From Planctomycetales bacterium (GTDB lineage Bacteria; Planctomycetota; Planctomycetia; Planctomycetales; Planctomycetaceae), in contig JAPLOA010000034.1 in the NCBI GenBank assembly GCA_026400835.1, forward strand, positions 1-64,000: a stretch of DNA of 64,000 nt, read 5' to 3'. The position numbers and the translations under genes are program-made. Below the pieces are notes generated by a model. That model made no database searches. It saw only the letters and a program-made list of their open reading frames with translations, and was not told the origin of the DNA. This document shows positions 44,301 through 53,245 of the stretch, piece by piece. Position 1 is the first letter of the stretch. Each line of letters opens with the position of its first letter.

Positions 44301-45025
44301 CGCGTATTCACGCACAACATGACGTCCTGAACCTTGGCGTCCTCCTTGCGAAGATAATGAGCATCATTCGTGGCGACGAGCGGCAGTCCCACGCGATTGG
44401 CAAGGTCCACCGTCAGCTCCATGCAGTCTTTCTGGATCTGAAAGCCTGCGTTCTGGATCTCCATATAGAAACGATCGCCGAAGACGCGTGAGTACCACTC
44501 CACGAGCTTCTTCGCCTCATCCTGATCGTCGGCCAGCAGGAGGCGAGACAGTTCCGAAGACGCGCAGCCGGAGAGGCAGATGATTCCCTCGTTGCACTCT
44601 TCCAGGATCTCACGATCGATACGCGGCTTGTAATAGAATCCTTCCAGATACGCGGTGGAGGAGAGACGAATCAGGTTATCGAAGCCCTTGCGATTCATCG
44701 CCAGCAATGTCAGGTGCGAGGACGCTTCTTTCTGACGGCTGGAAGTTCGATCAGACCGTCGCCCGGGAGCGACGTAGGCTTCGTAGCCAAGAATGGGTTT
44801 GACGCCGCCCTTTTTGCACCCGTTGTAGAATTCAATCGCGCCGTAGAGATTTCCATGGTCCGTAATGGCGATCGAGTCCATGCCTGATGCTTTGACATGC
44901 TTCACGAGCTCCGGAATGCGGTTGACGCCGTCCAGAAGGCTGTAATGAGTATGACAATGCAGATGGGCAAAAGGGCGAGTTGAGACAGGGGCTGCCGGAG
45001 TCGGGGCAGCAGGGGCGTCAGCCAT
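41351..45025 (-). CDS. dnaE: DNA polymerase III alpha subunit
   Basis: A 1224-residue replicative polymerase from ATG 45025 (MADAPAAPTPAAP, a flexible Pro/Ala leader). The PHP domain begins HLHCHTHYSLLDG and includes AITDHGNLYGAIEF with its metal-binding His residues. The polymerase active site is the D-I-D-I-D at about 410-414 (PPDIDIDFCRDRR). SAGTHAAGVVI and the helix-hairpin-helix region near LAALKGVGENVV follow. A C-terminal OB domain (VVVGGMISAIKLANAKKP, VIIVAGKVDRRGREPNLVV) is complete. Length and order are those of DnaE1. The last 100 residues include a Gly/Asp/Ser-rich linker before a final module. It stands alone. Confidence 0.97.
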   Translation of the reverse strand: MADAPAAPTPAAPVSTRPFAHLHCHTHYSLLDGVNRIPELVKHVKASGMDSIAITDHGNLYGAIEFYNGCKKGGVKPILGYEAYVAPGRRSDRTSSRQKEASSHLTLLAMNRKGFDNLIRLSSTAYLEGFYYKPRIDREILEECNEGIICLSGCASSELSRLLLADDQDEAKKLVEWYSRVFGDRFYMEIQNAGFQIQKDCMELTVDLANRVGLPLVATNDAHYLRKEDAKVQDVMLCVNTRTTRDDEKRMKMEHDGLYVCTPDEMYACFPGLDHAVARSQEIANRVNIELGDRKLYPVFRPPNQQTDIDYLRDLCKQRMHERYGEELTERHWKRLEYELSVIESKGYASYFLIVWDFVEFARRNGIPCGARGSACGAIVAYLLRLGDVCPLKYDLLFERFLDPSRTEPPDIDIDFCRDRRQMVIDYTKQKYGARNVAQIGTYGTLKAKNAIRDVGRALNVPLARVNELAKFVPDTLNIKLKDALAESADLKAAYDIDPLAKELLDYAMAVEGLARSAGTHAAGVVIADVPLDTVLPLQTITGKDDIITQWDGPTVEKVGLLKMDFLGLRNLTILDKAVQNVKRSNPGFDLEEVKNNLTDAKTFALLQRGETKGVFQLESGGMRDLLTKMRPDCFADIIATSALYRPGPLEGGMVMEYVDVKNGRKPPRKVHPVVDEVLAETYGVMVYQEQVMRILNRVGNIELSKSYKCIKAISKKLADVMNSFHAEYVAGAVSNGIAENIAEELWNLIVAFAGYGFNKSHSTAYGLIAYETAFLKAHYPVEFMAALLSCEMESTERISEHVDDARRMKIEIMGPDINRSEVDFGFIDGRITFGLAALKGVGENVVHAVVAERRLNGPYKDIFNLTERVDPKVLTKGTLETLIKAGVFDSMPGTRPQQTAVVERAVQSALSRQKDKARGQKSLFGGDDDEENDASGTAVSMSFPDVPDWTHSQKLAWEKETIGFYLTSHPLTQHSRRIERYAANRNAELAEMEDGAQVVVGGMISAIKLANAKKPSRNGNTKYANFDLEDPSGIMRCIAWPEDYARYEELIKAESVIIVAGKVDRRGREPNLVVNRIYTLDQADKEFTSQVAIKFEKGLHSHEDVQRVRNVISRFPGSTDVILLVDSWADQIRNLYANGTAGGNGARNDAGIGQDDGSASSDEKSENDSGAGSRLRYILTTSNECKVNIGPELLTALAEIVGEDNYDLKATKSRKPSGQSMGR

Positions 45026-45410
45026 TTTCGTCGATCCGTCCGAACGAGTGATTTCAGGGAACAATTTCCCGGCAGAGTATACCCGGCTGCCCTGCGATCG
45101 AGAATCGACCGCGATGTTCTGACTTTAACGGTCGTAAGGGTCGTGATTCTGCTTGACGCCGCCAGATTTCCACTTTTAGCATATCTGGTCAGGAATGGAG
45201 AGATGCGACGGGTGTACTTGTCAGGTAAGCTGTTCGTATTCTGGCAGGATGATCGAGGGGATTCTGGACGGTCCTGATTCGTCGGGGCGACGTGTACCAA
45301 GTCGAGTCGAAATTCGGCCGAAGTTTAGAAATGAGATTTCAGCAGATTCGCCGGGGGATTCTCCGCGCGGTCTCCACCGGATTCAGGTGAGTGTTCTCGG
45401 AGCGTCTTCA
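45026..45410. other. Intergenic region upstream of dnaE and the anchored protein
   Basis: A divergent gap of 385 bases. One frame runs into it from the plus-strand gene but lacks gene-like features before the signal anchor. TTGACG (45153-45158) and TAGCAT (45177-45182) with an 18-base spacer could be a plus-strand promoter; this is weak. Confidence 0.3.
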
Positions 45411-46355
45411 ATGAGCAGGTTGGGGCTGGTTTGTCTGATTCTGGTTCTCCTCGGACTGGGCGCGGAATCGTACATTGCTGCTAAGCTTGGCCTGCGTCGG
45501 GGCGAAGTCGAAGATCAGCTGCGCAAGGCCATTGCCGATAGCGAAACGGCCACGACCGCCCTTGCAAAAGCAAAAGTGGAGCTGGGAGATTCGCAGCAAA
45601 AGCTTCAATCCGTCAAAGTTGGCTGGGGCTATGAATGGAACTTCCCGGCTGGCGGAAATGTAGGCTCTGTTCAGGTTGTCCAGGGGCGACTCGCAGTTAC
45701 GGGACTTGGCACGTCTTTTGGTGCAGCCCGGGGCTTGGCTCGCCGTCAGATTACCGACGCAACCGGCCAGGCTCGCGAATTGGCTCCCGTTGTTCATGTC
45801 TTCACAGATAATGGTCAGGGTGGCTCACGTTACATTGGTGAATTTTCCGCCGACATCAGCCCGAATGGACTCAATGAAACCACTTGCGTGCTGATCCCGA
45901 CTTGGGCCGCTTCACCTGAAGAGCAGCAGACATGGAACTTTGCTGGCGCCGTGCGAATGCGTTCACAAACTCCGGCTGGAGAGCGATCAGCAGTCGAACA
46001 CCTGCATCAGACGATTCAATTGACGTACTCGCAGATCACGCAGACCGGGCTCCGTACAGAGGAACAGAAACGACTCACCACTGCAGCAGAAGAAGCGCTG
46101 CAAGCTCGCAAAAACGAACTGCTGGGAGACTCCGCTGCGGCTGAGAACCCTGATCATCCTGAGTATAAGCTTGGTTTGGTCCAGACGCTGGTTGATGTGG
46201 AAGAAGAACGAAACGCGGTTCAGTTTGCGGTCGATGAACTTCGTCGACAACTGAAAGTGGCCAGCGAATTCCGAACACAGCAGTTGGATGCTCTTAAGCA
46301 GATCGCCGCCAAGCTGTCTTCACCCGAAACCAAGGTTTCGCAGCGCACGAAGTAG
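45411..46355 (+). CDS. Membrane-anchored coiled-coil protein, unknown function
   Basis: A 314-residue protein from ATG 45411. MSRLGLVCLILVLLGLGAES is an N-terminal anchor or signal. Residues 30-75 form a coiled coil (EVEDQLRKAIADSETATTAL). A central beta-rich domain (WGYEWNFPAGGNVGSVQVVQ, HVFTDNGQGGSRYIGEF) follows, and a second coiled coil lies at 210-300. The longer upstream frame is not used, since it precedes the anchor and lacks coding character. The next gene starts six bases after its stop, so the two form an operon. No known family recognised. Confidence 0.65.
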   Translation: MSRLGLVCLILVLLGLGAESYIAAKLGLRRGEVEDQLRKAIADSETATTALAKAKVELGDSQQKLQSVKVGWGYEWNFPAGGNVGSVQVVQGRLAVTGLGTSFGAARGLARRQITDATGQARELAPVVHVFTDNGQGGSRYIGEFSADISPNGLNETTCVLIPTWAASPEEQQTWNFAGAVRMRSQTPAGERSAVEHLHQTIQLTYSQITQTGLRTEEQKRLTTAAEEALQARKNELLGDSAAAENPDHPEYKLGLVQTLVDVEEERNAVQFAVDELRRQLKVASEFRTQQLDALKQIAAKLSSPETKVSQRTK

Positions 46356-46361
46356 AACTCT

Positions 46362-46946
46362 GTGCGTAAGATTAGTCGAAAGTACGCGGATCCTGTCGAC
46401 CTGATCTGGCTGCATGCGGCTGCTCAGATGGGCATGCGAATTGAACGCAGTGCGGAAGTGAATGCGTCGTGGGACGGCCAGGGCGTGCTTACCATCGGCA
46501 CCCCGGAAACGCTGGATCCGGACGACTGCCTGGCTCAGATGATCCTGCACGAATCGTGTCACTCACTTTGCGAAGGTGAGCAAAGTCTGCTCAAGCCGGA
46601 CTGGGGATTGGAAAGTTTCAATCCCTACAAGAAGGTTCGTGAACATGCCTGCCTGCGACTGCAGGCAATGTTTGCAGATCGCTACAACATGCGATCCTTC
46701 TACGCCGCCACGACGGTATTTCGTCGCTACTACGATCAATTGCCCGCGGACCCTCTCGGCGATGGTGACGACCCGGCCATTGAGATTGCTCGCGAAGCAT
46801 GGGACCGCGCGAACAGAGGACCATGGGCTCAGCCACTCGATGAAGCACTCCGTCGCACCGCGTTAATCGCCGACGTGTTGCGCGACATTGCCGACGTCGC
46901 CTCTATCTGGCATGGCGCTGTCAGACTGCCCACGGCGACGCAGTAG
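46362..46946 (+). CDS. HExxH-motif protein, putative metalloprotease-like
   Basis: A 194-residue protein starting at GTG 46362. DDCLAQMILHESCHSLCEG holds an HExxH zinc motif (HESCH) in a helical context; no third ligand is certain, though acidic residues follow at 85-100 (KVREHACLRL). It is cytoplasmic by sequence. It begins six bases after the anchored coiled-coil gene and probably belongs with it. No family was identified; the motif suggests a peptidase or a zinc-binding fold derived from one. Confidence 0.6.
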   Translation: MRKISRKYADPVDLIWLHAAAQMGMRIERSAEVNASWDGQGVLTIGTPETLDPDDCLAQMILHESCHSLCEGEQSLLKPDWGLESFNPYKKVREHACLRLQAMFADRYNMRSFYAATTVFRRYYDQLPADPLGDGDDPAIEIAREAWDRANRGPWAQPLDEALRRTALIADVLRDIADVASIWHGAVRLPTATQ

Positions 46947-46964
46947 CGGGAACGTCAGAATTTC

Positions 46965-47100
46965 TCTCTACCGCGTTTTGAAGTTGCGTGTTTGCGACCA
47001 TCCCAACCCGAAACGTCAGTGAGGGATTGCGATTTCGCGTTCGGACAGTCATCCCAAAAATCCCTCGCTCACGCGTCGGGTTGTGATGGACTCCTGCAGT
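46965..47100. repeat. Dispersed inverted repeat, locus F
   Basis: CGTTTTGAAGTTGCGTGTTTG, then the left arm ATCCCAACCCGAAACGTCAG and the right arm AATCCCTCGCTCACGCGTCG. It lies between two convergent genes and is the only clear member of this family right of 25 kb. Confidence 0.75.
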
Positions 47101-47193
47101 TTTGCATGATTCGATCCGTTCGTGTCACCAAACACGCAACTTCACAACTGCGGCTGCGGGTTCGTATGACTTTCAATCAAGCCGCCATCGATC

Positions 47194-47871
47194 TCAGGAG
47201 GCAAAATTCCGATAAGCATCCGGGACCCGCAGTAGATCGGCGTCGGGAAGGATCAACGAACCATCCAGCAGTTTTGTGTCGTGGTTAACGAGACCCGGAT
47301 AACGGATTCCCGGGACGACTCGCACGGCGAAAATTTCCTGCACGGCATCTTCGAATTTGACGAAGCCGAGGATCTGTCCGGTCTGGATATGGATCGCCCA
47401 GACTCCGCAGGTGCGTTCCTGTTTTCGCTCGGTAATCGGGATCCCGCTGAAGACGGCCGATTCACGAACCTGCGACAATCCAACGAACGCAACAGGCCCG
47501 CAGAAATCCACGCCGCGAGTAAACCCGGGCACTTCAGCGATCGGAGTGTAAGCTCGGTTGGCAATATCCACGTGGCCAATCGTGCCAGCCCCGGATTCCA
47601 GAACCCATAGTTTGTCGTCATACCAGCGAGGCGAATGAGGCATCGCGAGACCGTCAAGGAGGATCTCATTCGTGGTCGTATCCATAACGACGCCGCCATC
47701 CTTCTTTCGTTTTCGCCAGCCGGCCGCTTCATCGCTTTGCCCCAGAGCTGTGACATAACGAATCTTGCCGTCCCGCAGGCCAAGCCCGTTCAGATGACAG
47801 CGGTCTTCGAGAGATAGTACGAAGTGTGCCGCCACAAAAAGGAAAATGAGTTCATCGGAAGGCTCAACCAA
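47194..47871 (-). pseudogene. TIGR03032-like protein, N-terminally truncated
   Basis: The conserved part starts at EDRCHLNGLGLRDGKIRYVT and runs through GVVMDTTTNEILLDGLAMPH, DKLWVLESGAGTIGHVDI and CGVWAIHIQTGQILGF, the pattern of TIGR03032/DUF4915 beta-propeller-like proteins. These are normally about 330-350 residues; here the first third is missing and replaced by about 20 hydrophobic residues (DELIFLFVAAHFVLS) without similarity. The remaining frame is clean, so it is a 5'-truncated gene rather than a frameshifted one. It converges on the dispersed repeat at 46965-47100. Confidence 0.6.
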
Positions 47872-48041
47872 TCAACGACTAAGCGAGAATCCATTGTTTC
47901 GCTGTTGCCTCCAACACGCCTTCTACAGAGAATCCCCAGCGAGTGTTTCTTTCGCCGTCTCCTATCAGGCGGGACGAAAGCGGTAGACGTACACCCGTAC
48001 CGTTACCGTCATGCCCGCTTTTTCTTCCCGCGATCTATTTG

Positions 48042-51000
48042 ATGCCCATTCAAAACTGGTTGAAAACGGTGACTTTGGATCCTTCACGACGATCTGCCAG
48101 CCGAGAACGCCGAAAAAAAAGAACATCGTCAGGGCAAGTCGTGCTCATGCGGGAGGAATCCTTGAATTCTCCGATGGTGGAGACGCTGGAGCCCCGGACT
48201 TTGTTGTCGGTGGATCCGGTTCTCGTGGCGGACCTTGTGATCGGGGCAGGCGGATCGAATCCGTCTCAGTTCGTCAACGTGAGCGGAACGCTGTTCTTCC
48301 GCGCCAATGACGGCGTGAGCGGTGATGAGTTGTGGCGAAGTGACGGCACGTCTGCCGGAACCACACTCGTCAAAGATATCGTCACAGGAAGCGGCAGTTC
48401 GAATCCGAGTTATCTGACGAACGTGAACGGGACACTGTTCTTCCGCGCCAATGACGGCGTGAACGGTGATGAGTTATGGCAAAGTGACGGTACTTCCGCC
48501 GGAACCACACTCGTCAGAGATATCGTCACAGGAAGCGGCAGCTCGAACCCGCTTTTTCTGACGAATGTGAACGGGACGATGTTTTTCAGTGCCAATGATG
48601 GCGTGAACGGTGATGAGTTGTGGCAAAGTGACGGCACGTCCGCTGGAACTACACTCGTCAAAGATATCGTCACAGGCAGCGGCGGTTCGAATTCGTCTCA
48701 CTTCGTGAACGTGAGCGGAAAGCTGTTCTTCAGCGCCAATGACGGCGTGAACGGTTCTGAGTTGTGGCAAAGTGACGGCACGTCCGCGGGGACCAAAATT
48801 GTCAAAAATATCCGCAGCGGCAGCAGCGGTTCTTATCTGAGTTATCTGACGAACGTGAACGGCACACTGTACTTCCGCGCCTTTGATGATACGAACGGTT
48901 TTGAGTTGTGGCAAAGTGACGGGATGTCCGCGGGGACCGCACTCGTCAAAGATATCCGCAGCGGCAGCAGCGGTTCGTCGCCGGGTTCTCTGACGAACGT
49001 GAACGGGAAGCTGTTCTTCCGCGCCAACGACGGCGTAACCGGTGATGAGTTGTGGCAAAGTGACGGCACGTCCGCTGGAACTACACTCGTCAAGGATCTC
49101 GTCACAGGAAGCAGCAGTTCGTATCCGAATTATCTGACGAACCTGAACGGAACGCTGTTCTTCAGCGCCAATGACGGCGTGAACGGTTATGAGTTATGGC
49201 GAAGTGACGACATGTCCGCCGGGACCACACTGGTCAAAGATATCCGCAGCGGCAGCATTGGTTCGTCTCCGGGGTCTCTGACGGACGTGGACGGGACGCT
49301 GTTCTTCAGCGCGGACAACGGTACGAACGGTCGTGAGTTGTGGTCAATACCCTCGAATGCAATACCCGTGAATTCACGGCCGCAGTTGACGGCTTTTGCG
49401 GCTGCTGTAGAAACCACTCCTGAAGATACGGAAGTCGAACTGACGTTTTCCGAATTGGTGGCTCAGGGTGATGAATCCGATGCGGATGGCACGGTCGATG
49501 CGTTTATCGTAAAGGCAGTTACGAGCGGAACCCTGAAGATCGGCACAAGTGCAGTCAGTGCCATCGCGTTCGCGGTTGGTTCGAATGACAGAATTGACGC
49601 AACAAAGAAAGCCTACTGGACTCCAGCGGCGAACAACAGGGGCAACGACATTGCCGCGTTCAGCGTGCTCGCTCAGGATAACATGGGTGACAATTCTCTC
49701 CTGCCTGTCACAGCGACTGTCAATGTCAATGCAGTGGCCGACACGCCGAGCGTGACCAATGCGGCGACTCTTGCGAACACACAGACAACGTCAGGTCTGG
49801 TGATCTCACGCAACGCCGCTGACGGAGCGGAAGTGACGCACTTCAGGATCACGAGCATCACGGGCGGGACGCTGTTCCAGAACAATGGCACGACGGCCAT
49901 CAGTAACGGTGCCTTCATCACTGCGGCTCAGGCTAATGCCGGTCTCAGGTTTATTCCTGCACAGAACTCGCTGGTGACCGGGCATTTCTCCGTTCAGGCC
50001 TCGACAGGTAACAGCGACTCCGGACGGGGCGGCAGCCTCGTCGTGGCGAACATTACAATCACGCCAGCTCCGATCGGGACAGCGGGTAGTGATGCGTTTG
50101 TGCTGACGTATTCCGGGGCAGCTCCAACCGCGTCGGTCAGCGTCACGATTTCCACCAATGGTGGAGCTGCGACGGCGTTCGGGACCTTTGCCATGAACGC
50201 TCCAATGACGATTAATGGTCTGGGTGGAACTGATTCGGTTCGCGTTGTGGGTACCGCCGGTGCTGACACGATAGCAGTCAACAGCAGTACGGGCCTGACG
50301 GTTAACGGGGCGAGTTTGATTCTGATGAGTATCGAAAACCGCACTCTGGCTGGAGGGGCGGGAAGCGACGTCTACAAGTTCGACGCTGATTCTGTGTTGG
50401 GCCTGTTCACGCTGGATGAATCGGGTGGCGGAGCGGACACGGTGGATTTTTCACCGACGACCACAGTCGGCGTGGTGTTGAATTTGGCAACCCCTGGAAC
50501 TCAGCCAGTCCATGCGACCAACTTGAGTCTGATTCTTGGCTCCGCCGCTACGATTGAAAATGCAACCGGTGGAGCGGGTGCTGACACGCTGTTCGGCAAC
50601 GGACTGGGTAATACTCTGGCCGGCGGAGCCGGGGACGACAGGCTCATTGGTGCAGGAGGCAGCGATTTACTGCTCGGCGGCGCCGACAACGACCGCTATG
50701 ATTTCTTCCCGACCACTGTGCTCGAAGCCGACCAGGTGACGGAGAATGCCAACGAGGGCATCGACACTCTGAACTTCGCCTTTCTGACGACCAGTGTCGT
50801 TGTGAATCTCGCGTCGACGTCGATTCAGCCGGTGCATACAAATCGCACGTTGAAGCTGAATTCCGGGACGGTGCTTGAAAACACCGTCGGCGGTAGCGGT
50901 GCTGACAAGCTGTTTGGCAATAGTCTGGACAATAATCTGACTGCTGGTGCCGGTGACGACCAACTTATTGGAGCCGGTGGTAACGACTTGATGCTCGGCG

Positions 51001-51989
51001 GGGCTGACAATGACACTTACGTATTTGTTCCGGCCACCGTCGCCGAAGCCGATACGGTGAGTGAGAATCTGAACCAGGGCACGGATACGCTGAGCTTCGC
51101 CTTTCTGACGACCAACGTCATTGCGAATCTCGGCTCAACGTCGGTTCAGACTGTGCATACGAATCGCACGTTGAAGCTGAATTCCGCTGTTGTCTTTGAG
51201 AACACTCTCGGTGGTAGCGGTGCAGACACTCTGTTCGGAAATACTCTGGACAATACTCTGACTGGCAATGCCGGCGACGACAAACTACTTGGGGCTACGG
51301 GTAGTGACTCGTTGCTCGGTGGTGCCAACAACGACACCTACATGTTTGTTCCGACCAATGTCGCCGAAGCCGATCAGGTGACGGAGAATGCGAACGAAGG
51401 CGTTGACACACTGAACTTTGCTTATCTGACGACCAGCATCATTCTGAATCTCGGATCGACTTCGATTCAGTCGGTGCATACGAATCGTACGCTGAAGCTG
51501 AATTCTCTGAGCACATTTGAAAACGCGGTGGGTGGCACGGGCAGCGATACGCTGTTGGGCAATGCTGTCGAGAACCGCCTGACGGGTGGCCTGGGGGATA
51601 ACATTCTGGTCGGCATGGAGGGTGGCGATATTCTGGAAGCCGGCAGTGGTCGGGATATCCTGATCGGCGGCTTGGGGCTGGATATTCTGAAGGGCGACGC
51701 CGGCGATGACATCCTGATCGCGGGACGTACGACGAGCGATACCAGTGTGAGCAATCTCAACACGCTTCGCACGCAGTGGATTTCCGGCAACGCTTATGCA
51801 GCTCGGGTCACCAATCTGCGAGCCGGCGTCGGCAGTCCGGTGGTTTCACTGAAGACCACCATCAACGTATTAAACGATGCCGGTGAGGATGATAAGGTGG
51901 CGGGTGGAACCGGCACCGACTGGTTCTTCCGAGCAGTCGACGATGTCATCGCCGACCTGTTCGCTGGAGAGTTGATCGACGTCCTGTAA
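48042..51989 (+). CDS. Giant secreted repeat protein (ELW and RTX-like repeats)
   Basis: A 1315-residue protein from ATG 48042. The N-terminus is basic and ends in VETLEPRTLLSVDPV, the LEPRxLLS motif common at the start of planctomycete secreted proteins. Eight copies of a 47-residue repeat follow, each with (D/S/F/Y)ELW-x-SDGTSAGT. Next are a Ca-binding cadherin-like segment (around 480-620) and about four copies of a 107-residue block, each with RTX-like nonapeptides such as GGAGDDRLIGAGGSDLLLGG. The protein has no transmembrane helix. It is probably a cell-surface or extracellular adhesin. The DNA of both repeat regions is strongly conserved. The frame upstream of 48042 is not used. Confidence 0.85.
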   Translation: MPIQNWLKTVTLDPSRRSASRERRKKRTSSGQVVLMREESLNSPMVETLEPRTLLSVDPVLVADLVIGAGGSNPSQFVNVSGTLFFRANDGVSGDELWRSDGTSAGTTLVKDIVTGSGSSNPSYLTNVNGTLFFRANDGVNGDELWQSDGTSAGTTLVRDIVTGSGSSNPLFLTNVNGTMFFSANDGVNGDELWQSDGTSAGTTLVKDIVTGSGGSNSSHFVNVSGKLFFSANDGVNGSELWQSDGTSAGTKIVKNIRSGSSGSYLSYLTNVNGTLYFRAFDDTNGFELWQSDGMSAGTALVKDIRSGSSGSSPGSLTNVNGKLFFRANDGVTGDELWQSDGTSAGTTLVKDLVTGSSSSYPNYLTNLNGTLFFSANDGVNGYELWRSDDMSAGTTLVKDIRSGSIGSSPGSLTDVDGTLFFSADNGTNGRELWSIPSNAIPVNSRPQLTAFAAAVETTPEDTEVELTFSELVAQGDESDADGTVDAFIVKAVTSGTLKIGTSAVSAIAFAVGSNDRIDATKKAYWTPAANNRGNDIAAFSVLAQDNMGDNSLLPVTATVNVNAVADTPSVTNAATLANTQTTSGLVISRNAADGAEVTHFRITSITGGTLFQNNGTTAISNGAFITAAQANAGLRFIPAQNSLVTGHFSVQASTGNSDSGRGGSLVVANITITPAPIGTAGSDAFVLTYSGAAPTASVSVTISTNGGAATAFGTFAMNAPMTINGLGGTDSVRVVGTAGADTIAVNSSTGLTVNGASLILMSIENRTLAGGAGSDVYKFDADSVLGLFTLDESGGGADTVDFSPTTTVGVVLNLATPGTQPVHATNLSLILGSAATIENATGGAGADTLFGNGLGNTLAGGAGDDRLIGAGGSDLLLGGADNDRYDFFPTTVLEADQVTENANEGIDTLNFAFLTTSVVVNLASTSIQPVHTNRTLKLNSGTVLENTVGGSGADKLFGNSLDNNLTAGAGDDQLIGAGGNDLMLGGADNDTYVFVPATVAEADTVSENLNQGTDTLSFAFLTTNVIANLGSTSVQTVHTNRTLKLNSAVVFENTLGGSGADTLFGNTLDNTLTGNAGDDKLLGATGSDSLLGGANNDTYMFVPTNVAEADQVTENANEGVDTLNFAYLTTSIILNLGSTSIQSVHTNRTLKLNSLSTFENAVGGTGSDTLLGNAVENRLTGGLGDNILVGMEGGDILEAGSGRDILIGGLGLDILKGDAGDDILIAGRTTSDTSVSNLNTLRTQWISGNAYAARVTNLRAGVGSPVVSLKTTINVLNDAGEDDKVAGGTGTDWFFRAVDDVIADLFAGELIDVL

Positions 51990-52021
51990 CGGCCCCATTC
52001 CCCGCGGCGAAATAATGAACT

Positions 52022-52109
52022 CGGCGAGCGGCAGGGCGATGTGGGGATTGCAGGTTGCGTTCAATCAAAAATCGGCAAAAAAATCGGCAATCAAAAATGC
52101 CGCTCGCCG
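52022..52109 (+). terminator. Long-loop hairpin after the giant gene
   Basis: CGGCGAGCGGCA (52022-52033) pairs with TGCCGCTCGCCG (52098-52109). The loop is 64 bases and contains AATCAAAAATCGGCAAAAAA-type repeats. It is 33 bases past the stop, so it could serve in termination, but no T tract follows. It may be a repeat remnant. Confidence 0.35.
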
Positions 52110-52188
52110 CTGTTGTGTGCGATTTGGCAGCATTTGCACAATGCTGAAATAAGCCGTCCTCGACTCCAAACAAGGCCGAGACATTGTT

Positions 52189-53052
52189 ATGTTGGCGTCT
52201 ATGAGCACTGCCGCCATTCGTACAATGACTGAGAAAGATCTGTCCGTCGCATTGATGCTCAGTACATCAGTGGGATGGAATCAGATCGCGGCCGACTGGA
52301 AGCGAATGCTGCTGCTGGAACCTCGCGGATGTTTTGTTGCGGAGCTGAACGGCAAAGTTGTCGGCACAACACTGTGTTGCCTATTCGGGCCAGTGGCATG
52401 GTTAGCCATGGTGATCGTCCGCGAAGATCAACGAGGCTGCGGATTGGGTCGAGAACTCGTTCGGACCGGGCTGGAGTATGCTCAAAAGCAAGGCGTAAAA
52501 ACGGTTCGACTCGATGCGACTCGCCTGGGAGAAGCGGTTTATTCGAAACTTGGATTTGTTCCTCAATTTGAACTCGCAAGGATGGGAGGAACCGTCTCGC
52601 CTTCGGCTGAGTCCTCTTCGACGACTCACCGGATTCTGAGTGCAACGGCAGCCCAGTTCGAGGAGATCATCGCTCTGGATCAGGACGGCACACGGACCGA
52701 ACGAGAGAAGCTCTTGCGACGGCTTTTCAGCGAATGGAGCCCCTTGATTGCCATCTCATCGACTGAGCAGATCGAAGGATTTCTCGCATCACGACAAGGC
52801 CGACTCTCGACGCAATATGGCCCGATGTCCGGCACCGATGCCGCGGCCGTGGATCTATTGAGGCATGCCCTGACGAACTCCTGCGGTCAGCCAGTGATCG
52901 CCGATATTCCCATGCATCGCGAATCTTTGCTGCAAGTGGCTCGCGAGTTTGGACTGACCCAACAGCGAACATTGCTCCGAATGTGCTTTGGTGATCCGGT
53001 TGAAGAATCACCACAACGTTTTCATTTAAGTTACGGCGGAGAGTTTGGTTGA
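52189..53052 (+). CDS. GNAT-family N-acetyltransferase
   Basis: A 287-residue protein. Residues 1-140 are a GNAT domain: GCFVAELNGKVVGTTLC, the acetyl-CoA loop VREDQRGCGLGRELVRTGL (R/Q-x-x-G-x-G-x-x-L type), and DATRLGEAVYSKLGFVPQF. A C-terminal half of similar size (TAAQFEEIIALDQDGTRTER) resembles a second, weaker GNAT-like or YitH-type domain. The start may be ATG 52189 or 52201. The substrate is unknown. It is a single gene. Confidence 0.85.
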   Translation: MLASMSTAAIRTMTEKDLSVALMLSTSVGWNQIAADWKRMLLLEPRGCFVAELNGKVVGTTLCCLFGPVAWLAMVIVREDQRGCGLGRELVRTGLEYAQKQGVKTVRLDATRLGEAVYSKLGFVPQFELARMGGTVSPSAESSSTTHRILSATAAQFEEIIALDQDGTRTEREKLLRRLFSEWSPLIAISSTEQIEGFLASRQGRLSTQYGPMSGTDAAAVDLLRHALTNSCGQPVIADIPMHRESLLQVAREFGLTQQRTLLRMCFGDPVEESPQRFHLSYGGEFG

Positions 53053-53245
53053 GGTGTGTCGGATGGTCAGGAAATCGCGGAGATCATTCTCATTGACGTC
53101 GTGAACACGGAGGAATTAGCACCGGATCGACTCATAGCAATGAGGATCGTTGCGGCCTCAATCGTGCTTCCCGGCGAGATACAGTTCTCTTCGGAGTAGC
53201 TTTGCAACAGCTCCCTGCGTCGATAACCGGAGAAGAATCCCGAAT

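Noticed and set aside
42329-44491. A 720-codon open frame on the strand opposite dnaE
   Set aside because: It lies entirely antisense to a clear polymerase gene, has no motif, and follows from the codon bias of dnaE.
45153-45182. TTGACG/TAGCAT promoter upstream of the anchored coiled-coil gene
   Set aside because: The match is weak and 230 bases from the start codon; noted in the gap entry but not called as a promoter.
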